Shown: one piece after another, positions 16,813 through 24,607 of the stretch
Layout of the letters: every line of letters begins with the position of its first letter
Position numbering within the stretch: the stretch's first letter is position 1
NCBI GenBank assembly: GCA_023421135.1
Contig: JAEZUG010000052.1
Coordinates: 39,638 to 103,637 of the forward strand
Source of the DNA: Candidatus Cloacimonadota bacterium
GTDB taxonomy: Bacteria; Cloacimonadota; Cloacimonadia; Cloacimonadales; Cloacimonadaceae
Direction of reading: 5' to 3'
Length of the DNA: 64,000 nt
Notes under the pieces: model-generated
Seen by the model: only the letters and a program-made list of their open reading frames with translations
Database searches by the model: none
What the model was told of the DNA's origin: nothing
Position numbers and translations under genes: made by a program

Positions 16813-17352
16813 CTATGGCTTATAGGGATAGGATGTCGCCACGGCGGCATCGCCTTTTTTTTGCCCATATTTCTGGAACTTTTGTTCGTACCAATCCCTT
16901 TCTTTATCTCTTACATAGAATGCTGTAACCAGTCTAAAGTATGGATATGATGGATGTTCTGATAGCACTACTATGAACTCGTCATTATACCACAGGTGAT
17001 GCCTATCCTGTCCTTGAATTTTTTCTACCCACCGTTTGATGGAGGTGTCCGTTGGATTCTCGATTATTTCTCTAATCCACCTGATTCGCTCTGAACGCTT
17101 TATGTCTTGTGTTCTACCTTTGCGATTGTAGCCTCTGGGTGTATGCTTGGGGTCTTCACTTGTTACATGCCAATACGTACCCTCTTTACCATCTTCCTTA
17201 TCCCATTTCTTGATTCCTACTTCTTGTTTTCTGTAGCATGGGCTATCGACGATAAAATCCTCACAGAAATACTCATAAATGGCTTCGTTGAATGCTTCCC
17301 AATCCCCTCCGAAGCTGTTATAAGGAACTATCAGATCATCTAGTTCAAGCAT
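16813..17352 (-). CDS. Unknown protein, possible BECR-fold RNase-like, in methyltransferase operon
   Basis: A 179-residue soluble protein. It contains TYWHVTSE (about 80-87), KRSERIRWIREIIEN (about 105-119), HHLWYNDEFIVVLSEH (about 137-152) and YFRLVTAFYV (about 157-166). This run of strand motifs with His, Arg and a LVTAFY strand resembles toxins of the barnase/EndoU/colicin E5/RelE fold, but I cannot prove it. Its ATG follows the DUF3800 stop directly (TGAATG), so translation is coupled. The last 15 or so residues (GQKKGDAAVATSYPYKP) are coded by a homopolymer run and a hairpin repeat, so the original C-terminus may have been replaced or frameshifted. Confidence 0.6.
   Translation of the reverse strand: MLELDDLIVPYNSFGGDWEAFNEAIYEYFCEDFIVDSPCYRKQEVGIKKWDKEDGKEGTYWHVTSEDPKHTPRGYNRKGRTQDIKRSERIRWIREIIENPTDTSIKRWVEKIQGQDRHHLWYNDEFIVVLSEHPSYPYFRLVTAFYVRDKERDWYEQKFQKYGQKKGDAAVATSYPYKP
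16832..16862 (+). repeat. Hairpin plus T-run under the 3' end of the 179-residue gene
   Basis: GATGTCGCC (16832-16840) pairs with GGCGGCATC (16843-16851), nine pairs with one wobble, followed by CGCC and eight T (16855-16862). On the plus strand it looks like a terminator but no plus-strand gene leads into it. GGCGGCATC also occurs at about 21506. It is read as the C-terminus of the minus-strand gene. Confidence 0.45.
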
Positions 17353-18060
17353 TCATCTGTCCTGACACTCTCTAGGTGTCCATACAAAGACATTGAACTT
17401 TTCTTCTCGTACAACTGAAGTTTGAACCAGTGATTGGTTTGTGTTACTTATAATCAACTCAACAAGACTGGTCTTGGCTAAGCTCGAGCTAAGCTCTCTG
17501 TTCTTATATGAGACAGCTCCAGTAAGTAGATCACATAATTGGATAAACTGCGATTCGTAAGATAGAATAGGCTGCAACTTAAGGTTTGGCTTGGGAACTT
17601 TGGTTTCAGAGATAAGATAATCCCCCAATCTCTTGAGCTCTTCCTCTTGGTGAGTATCTTTTAAATCAAAGTATATATTGTACTGATTTTCAGGTTTCAT
17701 CACAAACCTTAAGCAATAGTAGTACATCACATAATAGAAGTTATCGTGGGTTCTCCCAAATCTCTCATGATCAAGTTTAGATTTATCTGGAACAACTACG
17801 CAGCGATACTTGAGATCTGGGTCTTTTAGAAAGAAATCTACAATATCGCAATACAACTGAATCTTATTATTGGAAACTTTAGTCCATTTCAATTCATTAT
17901 GGACATCCATGCCATGTTTGAGCTTTAGACTCTTTATCTTCTCAGTTATAGGCTTGACCTTGTCATAAGGAACAATTAAAGAACCTAAGACCATGCTTTT
18001 GAAGCCGTCATTGATCAAGTGACATGACTCGTCACAATAGATGTTTATGATATCACTCAT
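17353..18060 (-). CDS. DUF3800 domain protein
   Basis: A 235-residue protein of the DUF3800 family, thought to have an RNase H-like fold. It starts MSDIINIYCDESCH, the standard opening with the acidic YCDES motif (about residues 8-12). NIYFDLKDTHQEEELK in the middle supplies a second acid, and ESQFIQLCDLLTGAVSYKNRE gives the C-terminal acid and helix. DUF3800 genes are often near restriction or defence genes; their biochemical role is not settled. GGGAG lies upstream of ATG 18060, which overlaps the methyltransferase stop by eight bases, and the next gene starts right after its stop. The longer start at 18081 lies wholly within the upstream gene. Confidence 0.85.
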   Translation of the reverse strand: MSDIINIYCDESCHLINDGFKSMVLGSLIVPYDKVKPITEKIKSLKLKHGMDVHNELKWTKVSNNKIQLYCDIVDFFLKDPDLKYRCVVVPDKSKLDHERFGRTHDNFYYVMYYYCLRFVMKPENQYNIYFDLKDTHQEEELKRLGDYLISETKVPKPNLKLQPILSYESQFIQLCDLLTGAVSYKNRELSSSLAKTSLVELIISNTNQSLVQTSVVREEKFNVFVWTPRECQDR

Positions 18061-21000
18061 TCTTATCTCCCATTTCCCCATCCACCTGTTTATAGAGCAG
18101 ATCGATCTGTGTCTGAAGGCGGATGGTATGTGCCAGAGCGGTGGCGATACGGCAATAGTGGATGGGGTCTGCGAGGGTTTTGCCTTTGCGGTCTTTGAGG
18201 TATTTGTGCATTACCTGATAGCCGCCAATATGGAAGTTCCAGAGCTCTGGAGTGATGCCTTCGAAGTATTTATCCGGGTTGATGCGCAGAGTTCCGGCGG
18301 CAGGATCGTAAGAAAGCTCATCCACTGTGTCGTTTGCCCCCTGTCCCTGGTAACGCACCAGAGGTGGGCTCAGCAAGGGGCTTTTGAGCAGATGCAGATC
18401 TGCCAGGGCTTTGCCCAAATCTGCCAAGGCGGTAAAGAGAGCAAAGTCCGCTGTGAAAGGAATACGCGGAAAGTCCATCCGCAGATACTGAGCATAACGC
18501 TGGCGATAAAAGGGACTATGCAAGACAGCATAGATATAGTAGAAAAGCTGCTCCGGCTCAAAGCCCTGCCACTTTGCCCTGAATTGCTCCAGAAGCTGGG
18601 GCTGGATATTATACTGCCGTTCTGTCTCGGCAAAGATATCTTCTTTGTGCTCGTCTGGATAGAGGTAGAGTGGAAAGACGTATGCGCTTGCGTTTGCAGT
18701 CTCTAGAATGTGTAAATCTACTATACTCGATGATATAAAAGCATGATTATAGTCTATCTTGGTTTGCCTATTGCATATTATAGATATATTTTCCTCAAGC
18801 ATATGCTTCATAGTTTCTCCACGAGGCATACAATGGAAACCCCTACTCTTGCCGGTATAATAGGAGTAACGTATGTCAAAAGGACGGTAAAGAATGGGTC
18901 TTATATTAGCTTCATTTAGACCGCTTATGATCAGGTCTGATTGAGCAAGTTGAACCTTCCAATCTCTTGTATCTACCCCTAGCGAATAAGCTTTTCTTGC
19001 TGTTTCGACATCCAATGATGCAAAGTGGAGGATCGTTCTATTCATTTGTTCCTTGCTCTCCTTAATAGTTAAGTGGTCTCTGGCAGTAAACAATCCCACG
19101 CTATTTAGAGAGATTATTTCTTTTATACTTAACCAATTGAGATAGTGTTCATTTCCCGTAGCTTCGGGATGGAACAAATAGAAGGGCGAACCGGGGCTAA
19201 GTGGAGCGTATGTATTAGGATCAAAGTCGTGAGAAACCAGCCAGTCATACTTGAGGCTGCGTAAGCCGTAAAGCTCGTGGTGCGCTATTGGTGGGGCAAA
19301 TTCCGATTTGCCACAGCGAGCGGAGCTCGCTTCGATAGTGGAAGCGTCCTCTGGACGCTTTGAGCTTAAGCCGCAAGATGCAGCATCCCCACTCTCTGCC
19401 AATTCGGAGATTGGCAGACCAGACTCTGCGGCAGACTTTAGTGGAGAACTTGGGTTTGCTCCTTTAATCATCAAAACTATTGCTGTCCCCTGCCGGATAT
19501 CAAAGACGTTTTCGTCCTTGCCGCCATCGGGGCATTTCTCTTTCTTGAGAGAGTTGCCATGCAAATCAAGTACATAAATCTCATCAAAGGTATTCAGCAG
19601 GCTTTGGCGCATACCTCTAAAGGTGGGGTTATCCAAATAGCCGTGGTTGGTGATCATGCCTACGATACCCTTTCCGGCTTTGTGGATCTTCCACTGGGCA
19701 AAGCGCAGAAACTTTACATAGTCGTCTTGAAGACCTTTGGGGTTCCTCTCATTCAGCCCTTGCCCATCAATAGTAAAATAGCTCTTAGCTCCATCCAGGT
19801 CAGTTTTCAGCAAGCTCTCAGTCCATTGGTTGATGTTTCCACTCATGTAGCTATACGGCGGATTACCCATAATCACCAAGATGGGGTCTTGATGCTTCAC
19901 CTTGTTTGCTAGGGTACATTCCTCTGTGATATCGTGGGTAAAGGGTGTTTCCAATTGTGCGGGTGTGTCCGGCTCCAGAGTATTGGAAAGATAGAGCTTA
20001 AAGCGTTCATCCGCTGCCATTTCATAGCCATACTCTGCCAAGAGATAGCTGATCTTGAGATGACCCACAGTGTAGGGAGCCATCATCAGCTCTATGGCGT
20101 GAAAGTGCGGGAGGATATGCTCTTTGATCAGTTTGTGAATACTGCCCTCGCCATACTTATCGCTATACTCGCTGATTGCCAGCTTGATCGCTTCGGCTGG
20201 GAAGGTGAGCGTTCCGGCAGCCGGATCGAGGATGGTGACCTCTGGTGAAGCAAGGCCATCGGATAAGCCAAAGTGCGTTTTGAGCAGGCTGTGAATACTG
20301 CGCACAATATAGCGCACCACAGGCTCCGGAGTGTAATAGACGCCCCGGCTTTCCCGCAGCTTGGGATCGTATTCTGCCAGGAAGGTCTCATAAAAGTGGA
20401 TAATGGGATCGCTGCCTTTGCCTTCTGTATAGTAGGCATGGAGGATCTTATGAATATCTGTCACACAGAGGATTTCGGCAATGTCATCGATCAGCACCTG
20501 CAGGGCTTTGGGAGGCTCCTCATAGGAGATGAATTTGAAGATGCTCTTGAGAATGCCCAGGGTATTGGGGATGTATTTGTGCACCAGTTCACGGTTAAAC
20601 TCACCGCTCGATCTGGTGCGCGCGGCAAAGATGCCATAGGTAAGGGTCTGGGCATAGAGATCGGCAAATTGCTCCAAGGTGAGGTTGTTGATCAGGAGCT
20701 TCTTGAAGGATTCATAGAAGCTCAAAAGTACCTTTTTGCCCTGCTTTTGCTCTTCGGCAAGTTCCAGGGAGATCACCTCATCCCGCAGGAAGCTGGTGCG
20801 CTTGGCCAAAGCTTTGGCTAGGCTGCGGGGATCAGAGATGGCTGGTAGGGAAAAGGCAAAGTAACGACTAAGCAGTTGAGAGAACTCCTCGGCATTCTGC
20901 AAGGGCGGAGTCTTATCCAGATTGATGGCATTGACAGCCGGAGCTATTGTAACTAATGAGACAAACTCACCATACTGATAGAGCCGGAACTCATAGAAAT

Positions 21001-21325
21001 TGGTTAAAATTAGATTGGGGAAGGTGCTCAAATAGCGTTTCAATTGCTCTGAGGTGGCGATCTGATCCAGGGAGCTTACATGAGGAGCTTTGGCTTCGAT
21101 ATAGCCTGTGATATGGTTTTTGCCATCCCAGACGCGGAAATCCGGATTGCCGGCGGTGGTGGCTTTGGGCAGAACTGTAACGTCTCTCTTTTTGTTCAGA
21201 ATTCCGTCTGAGTACCCCTCAATCAGCTTAGCCAGAGCGGGGTAAAAGCTCTCTTCGCGTCCGTCTTTGCGATTCAGGACAGCCTGTAAATCCTTCAGAT
21301 AGTTCGTAAATAGCTGAGTATCCAA
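18053..21325 (-). CDS. Fused nuclease-DNA methyltransferase, Type IIG/ISP-like restriction enzyme
   Basis: About 1,090 residues. Numbering from an in-frame ATG at 21337: an N-terminal PD-(D/E)xK nuclease-like domain has Glu29, Asp66 in NPDF and EAK at 81-83. A helical linker follows, then an N6-adenine methyltransferase with DPAAGTLTF at 371-379 and NPPY at 492-495. The specificity part has ILYRPFDIRYSYYTGKSRG and the C-terminal block FYYIYAVLHSPFYRQRY typical of Type ISP enzymes; no helicase domain is seen. GAGGT precedes TTG 21325, which I prefer over ATG 21337. Residues about 629-682 are a low-complexity Ser/Ala/Glu insert coded by hairpin repeats. DUF3800 and an unknown gene follow in the same operon. 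Confidence 0.85.
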   Translation of the reverse strand: MDTQLFTNYLKDLQAVLNRKDGREESFYPALAKLIEGYSDGILNKKRDVTVLPKATTAGNPDFRVWDGKNHITGYIEAKAPHVSSLDQIATSEQLKRYLSTFPNLILTNFYEFRLYQYGEFVSLVTIAPAVNAINLDKTPPLQNAEEFSQLLSRYFAFSLPAISDPRSLAKALAKRTSFLRDEVISLELAEEQKQGKKVLLSFYESFKKLLINNLTLEQFADLYAQTLTYGIFAARTRSSGEFNRELVHKYIPNTLGILKSIFKFISYEEPPKALQVLIDDIAEILCVTDIHKILHAYYTEGKGSDPIIHFYETFLAEYDPKLRESRGVYYTPEPVVRYIVRSIHSLLKTHFGLSDGLASPEVTILDPAAGTLTFPAEAIKLAISEYSDKYGEGSIHKLIKEHILPHFHAIELMMAPYTVGHLKISYLLAEYGYEMAADERFKLYLSNTLEPDTPAQLETPFTHDITEECTLANKVKHQDPILVIMGNPPYSYMSGNINQWTESLLKTDLDGAKSYFTIDGQGLNERNPKGLQDDYVKFLRFAQWKIHKAGKGIVGMITNHGYLDNPTFRGMRQSLLNTFDEIYVLDLHGNSLKKEKCPDGGKDENVFDIRQGTAIVLMIKGANPSSPLKSAAESGLPISELAESGDAASCGLSSKRPEDASTIEASSARCGKSEFAPPIAHHELYGLRSLKYDWLVSHDFDPNTYAPLSPGSPFYLFHPEATGNEHYLNWLSIKEIISLNSVGLFTARDHLTIKESKEQMNRTILHFASLDVETARKAYSLGVDTRDWKVQLAQSDLIISGLNEANIRPILYRPFDIRYSYYTGKSRGFHCMPRGETMKHMLEENISIICNRQTKIDYNHAFISSSIVDLHILETANASAYVFPLYLYPDEHKEDIFAETERQYNIQPQLLEQFRAKWQGFEPEQLFYYIYAVLHSPFYRQRYAQYLRMDFPRIPFTADFALFTALADLGKALADLHLLKSPLLSPPLVRYQGQGANDTVDELSYDPAAGTLRINPDKYFEGITPELWNFHIGGYQVMHKYLKDRKGKTLADPIHYCRIATALAHTIRLQTQIDLLYKQVDGEMGDKNE
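19295..19460. repeat. Array of hairpin repeats inside the methyltransferase gene
   Basis: Four perfect stems in 124 bases: GGCAAAT/ATTTGCC (19295-19312), GCGAGC/GCTCGC (19316-19330), AAGCGTCC/GGACGCTT (19342-19360) and TCTGCCAAT/ATTGGCAGA (19395-19418). The third is the AGTGGAAGCG element also seen at 13647-13672; the fourth shares the 16-mer TCTGCCAATTCGGAGA with 14220-14235. The reading frame stays open through the block, adding about 50 Ser/Ala/Glu-rich residues between the NPPY motif and the recognition domain. Confidence 0.75.
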
Positions 21326-21533
21326 TGTGCACCTCATATCAAACTCTGTTTTTCAGTTCAAGGCAATCAGATTAGTAGGCTGAGTTTTAGTCAATAGTTT
21401 TCTGCAACGAGCCAGATCTGTAGTACGAAGGGAAAAAGATACTTTGGAGTCAAAATAGTCTATACACGCCAAAACATTAATACCGCACTTGCAACGGAGA
21501 ACAAAAGTGGGGGCGGCATCATTGGCCAATATC

Positions 21534-22580
21534 CTATAGATTCAGGTATTTAAACAATTCTGAGGGCTCTGATGCAGACTGTGCCGGGAGCGGATCGAAG
21601 ATGCCCTGCTGAAGGAGAAATTTGCAGATAAACAGGCGTTCAAAGCGGTTGAGGAGAGACCAATTGGCAGAGAGCAGCGCAGCTTTATCCAATTCAATCA
21701 GTTCTGTAAGTGCTTGTGGAGATAGTATCTTCTCCTGGAAGTAACAATCCAGAATCCATCTTGCGGAGATAGCGCGGCGGGTTTCGTAAACCCGGGTGGT
21801 TTCATCTTCCCAGGTGCCAGTGAACCAATCCCACCGATTCAGGTGATTTCTGATATCCTGGTCATAGGGGTGCCCTGTCACTCTCACATACTCTGGTTGT
21901 CCTGCATAGTGTTGATCAAGCTCGTAGTATTCCAATAATTCAATGATCAATTTCTTATACGGGGGAGCCATCTGCTCTGCTTCTGGATCAAGCAAGTATC
22001 TCAGATCTGCATGGATAAGCCGGAAGGTCTGTTCTTCTGTAAGATGATTTCCCCAAAACACGCGCTGCAAAGCGCTGCGGGCAGGAGCCAGGGAGCGATG
22101 ATCCTGGCTGTCGAAAACCAGTAGATCTGGAATTTTGGCATCTTCCCAGAGGTTGAGATAAACCTCGTTTCTACGCTTGAAGAATTCTATCTCCTTCTTG
22201 GTGTAGTAACCACTGGTTGGATCATGATAGATCGGAACCGGACGGGGAGAGGTGTCCGGATAATCTGGGATGGCGTCTGGGTCAATCACAACCAGGGCAT
22301 TGCGTTTGAGCCACTTCTTCAGATTCTCAAGCTCAGGTGGAACGGGATTTGTGAGGATAAATCTATCTACGCGTTCTATTCTGATGAGCTGCTGAGTGCT
22401 AAGCTGATTGGCTTTGATTAGGGTCTTAAGTTCGTTCATTCGATCATCGGGTATGTCATACTCGTAGCTTGCCAAAGACTCCAGATCGCGGGTTTTGATT
22501 ATCTCTATCAGGCTTTCGTATTTGTCAATACAGCCAAATTCTTCCAATACTGCCAGAGCATCTTCTACTTTCTTGTTCAC
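21534..22580 (-). CDS. Unknown protein upstream of the restriction-methylation operon
   Basis: A 348-residue soluble protein I do not recognise. GGGAGGAAAT precedes GTG 22580, giving MNKKVEDALAVLEEFG; the longer ATG start at 22604 has no such site. The first 90 residues are helical and charged, then comes a Pro-rich stretch (DPDAIPDYPDTSPRPVPIYH), then helical blocks rich in Leu, Arg, Trp and Tyr (YYTKKEIEFFKRRNEVYLNLW; WDWFTGTWEDETTRVYETRR). There are no signal peptide or membrane helices. It lies about 200 bases upstream of the methyltransferase on the same strand, so it may share its function, but it has its own gap. No catalytic motif is evident. Confidence 0.7.
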   Translation of the reverse strand: MNKKVEDALAVLEEFGCIDKYESLIEIIKTRDLESLASYEYDIPDDRMNELKTLIKANQLSTQQLIRIERVDRFILTNPVPPELENLKKWLKRNALVVIDPDAIPDYPDTSPRPVPIYHDPTSGYYTKKEIEFFKRRNEVYLNLWEDAKIPDLLVFDSQDHRSLAPARSALQRVFWGNHLTEEQTFRLIHADLRYLLDPEAEQMAPPYKKLIIELLEYYELDQHYAGQPEYVRVTGHPYDQDIRNHLNRWDWFTGTWEDETTRVYETRRAISARWILDCYFQEKILSPQALTELIELDKAALLSANWSLLNRFERLFICKFLLQQGIFDPLPAQSASEPSELFKYLNL

Positions 22581-22829
22581 ATTTCCTCCCTTATTCCAAT
22601 TCACCGGTAATCCGATTTTGATAGAGCTATCTCCTGAGTGACGTCATATACCCACTGGATGCATCCCATCAATGGCACACTCTTCTCGCCAGGCTTCCAG
22701 CGGTCAAGTATTTTTCACTCTACAGACCCTCAGTTGTATCGGGATGGAGGATAATCTGATCCGCAAGATCAAAAAAATCATTGACAGCCTTTCTAACTGA
22801 CACACAGTAAGTTTTTTGAAAGGATTTAT

Positions 22830-24011
22830 ATGAAAAACACGATCTATAGAGCCTATGAGAAGGATGGAGCTTGCTCCACAAATCTGTTGTCTCCGGAATT
22901 GATGACCAACATCATGCACAATCTGCCCGGAATTGCCTATCGTTGTATCAACGATGGGGATTGGACTATGCTTTTCCTCTCGGAAGGTTGTGCCAAGCTC
23001 ACTGGTTACTCTCCGGATGAACTGCTTTACAACAGGGATCTATCCTATGATGATCTGATTGTACCTGAAGATAGAGAACTGGTGCGCAAGGCAGTGGAAG
23101 AGGGAGTGAACACCAGAAGCCGTTTCAAGATGGAGTATCGCATCACCCGTAAGGACGGACAGATTACCTGGGTTTGGGAGCAAGGAGAGGCCGTCTATAA
23201 TGAGCCCCAGGATAGGATCTATCTGGATGGCTTCATCGCAGATATCAGTTCCCGTAAGAGAGTGGAGGGTGAGCTCCTGAGCATGAGTGAAGAGCTTAGT
23301 CATTACAACAAGTTGAAAGACAGGTTTTTTGGTATCATTGCCCACGATCTGCAGAATCCCATATATGCAATCATTAGCCTCACCGAGTTCATGCAAGAGA
23401 GTCGTGAGACACTAAATATAGACCAAATCCTGGATTTCTGTGCTCAGATCAATAGCTCGGCAAACCGGATCAGCGGTCACTTGGATAATCTTTTGGAGTG
23501 GTCCAAGATCCAAGCTGGAGAGAAGAGGATGCGATACACGCAGATCAAGCTCTTCAAGCTGGTGGAGGAAGTCTTGGACTCCCTGAGACGGCGGACGGTG
23601 GACAAGCAGATTCACTATGAACTGGCAATAGATCCAGAGATGAAGCTCTACTCCGATCTTCGGATCATGAGCTCCATCCTGAGAAATCTGATCTCAAATG
23701 CTCTGAAGTATTCTGATCAGGGCAAGAGCGTGAAGATCAGAGCCTGGATTGAGGAGGATTATGCTTTCCTGCAGGTGGAAGATCAGGGAATTGGCATGCC
23801 CCGGTCTATGGTGAATAAGATAATCCAGGGTGAGATCACTGATAATCGCATTGGTACGGCTCATGAGACCGGTAATGGGATGGGCTTGGCTCTGGTGGCA
23901 ACCTACATCAGGCAGCTGGGTGGCAAGCTGGAGCTGGAGAGCAGAGTGAATCGTGGAACCACTGCCAGAATCATGATCCCGCTCAATCAGATGATGTCCG
24001 TTTTATTGTGA
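22830..24011 (+). CDS. Soluble PAS-domain sensor histidine kinase
   Basis: The 393-residue product has a PAS domain with PAC-like end (residues about 25-145: IAYRCINDGDWTMLFLSEGC, TRKDGQITWVWEQGEAV, LDGFIADIS). A HisKA dimer domain follows with phosphoacceptor His172 in FGIIAHDLQNPIYAI, then a HATPase domain with LISNALKYSDQG, DQGIGMP and GNGMGLALV. There are no membrane helices, so it should sense an internal signal. No response regulator gene is next to it; instead an EIIA-like gene follows after 122 bases. GAAAGGATTT precedes the ATG. The 249-base gap upstream holds a TTGACA (22781) but no convincing -10. Confidence 0.88.
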   Translation: MKNTIYRAYEKDGACSTNLLSPELMTNIMHNLPGIAYRCINDGDWTMLFLSEGCAKLTGYSPDELLYNRDLSYDDLIVPEDRELVRKAVEEGVNTRSRFKMEYRITRKDGQITWVWEQGEAVYNEPQDRIYLDGFIADISSRKRVEGELLSMSEELSHYNKLKDRFFGIIAHDLQNPIYAIISLTEFMQESRETLNIDQILDFCAQINSSANRISGHLDNLLEWSKIQAGEKRMRYTQIKLFKLVEEVLDSLRRRTVDKQIHYELAIDPEMKLYSDLRIMSSILRNLISNALKYSDQGKSVKIRAWIEEDYAFLQVEDQGIGMPRSMVNKIIQGEITDNRIGTAHETGNGMGLALVATYIRQLGGKLELESRVNRGTTARIMIPLNQMMSVLL

Positions 24012-24133
24012 TTCATCATATTTTTGTTCTTTTCACAAGCTAATTTGGGAGATGAAGTGTTAAAAGAGGTTGACGTGAGAGCCTCTGGCAAAAAGAATGA
24101 CCTACCTAGTAATATCGAAATGATGGTGAGACA

Positions 24134-24607
24134 ATGAATGTGTTATTTCACTCTGACTTGGTCAGGATAGTCGATCACTTTGAGACCAAGAAAGACTGCC
24201 TGAACTATATGGTCAATATGCTTTCGGAAAGCGGATGTCTGCTGTTTCCGGATCGTTTTGCTGCCGCTGTGAAGGGCAGAGAGGAGATTATGAGCACGGG
24301 GATTGGCAGAGAAGTGGCGATCCCGCATGCCAGAGATCTCACCGTGTCTTGTCTCAAGATAGCAGTTTGCCTGATCAGATCACCTTTGGAATTTGTTTCG
24401 ATGGACGATCTCCCGGTGCGGATTGTTTTCATGATTGCCGTGCCTCAAAACTCCAATAAGGAGTATATGAAGATCTTGCGCTCGCTCTCGGAGTATCTGC
24501 GTGGAGATGAAGCCCGGGCAGAACTGCTAAGTTCTCAGGATGAAAAGGAGCTCTATTCCAATGTTAAGAAGATTGAAGCGTCCATACTTACTCTTTTGGG
24601 TTCTTAG
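24134..24607 (+). CDS. PTS EIIA-like (PtsN/fructose-type) regulatory protein
   Basis: A 157-residue domain of the EIIA type 2 family. The conserved phosphorylation site is present: His65 in REVAIPHAR. TGIGREVAIPH and PVRIVFMIAVPQ further match the fold. No EI, HPr or sugar-specific EIIBC gene is in the window, so a regulatory role like nitrogen-PTS EIIA is more likely than sugar uptake. It follows a PAS histidine kinase in the same direction and overlaps the start of the PorV-like gene by 47 bases. The phosphate donor in this organism is not shown here. Confidence 0.85.
   Translation: MNVLFHSDLVRIVDHFETKKDCLNYMVNMLSESGCLLFPDRFAAAVKGREEIMSTGIGREVAIPHARDLTVSCLKIAVCLIRSPLEFVSMDDLPVRIVFMIAVPQNSNKEYMKILRSLSEYLRGDEARAELLSSQDEKELYSNVKKIEASILTLLGS

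Noticed and set aside
16832..16862. A true plus-strand terminator
   Set aside because: No plus-strand gene leads into it; it is better seen as a repeat lying under a minus-strand gene end.
22781..22809. Promoter before the PAS kinase (TTGACA at 22781)
   Set aside because: The -35 is perfect but no acceptable -10 lies 16-18 bases downstream, so I did not list it as a feature.
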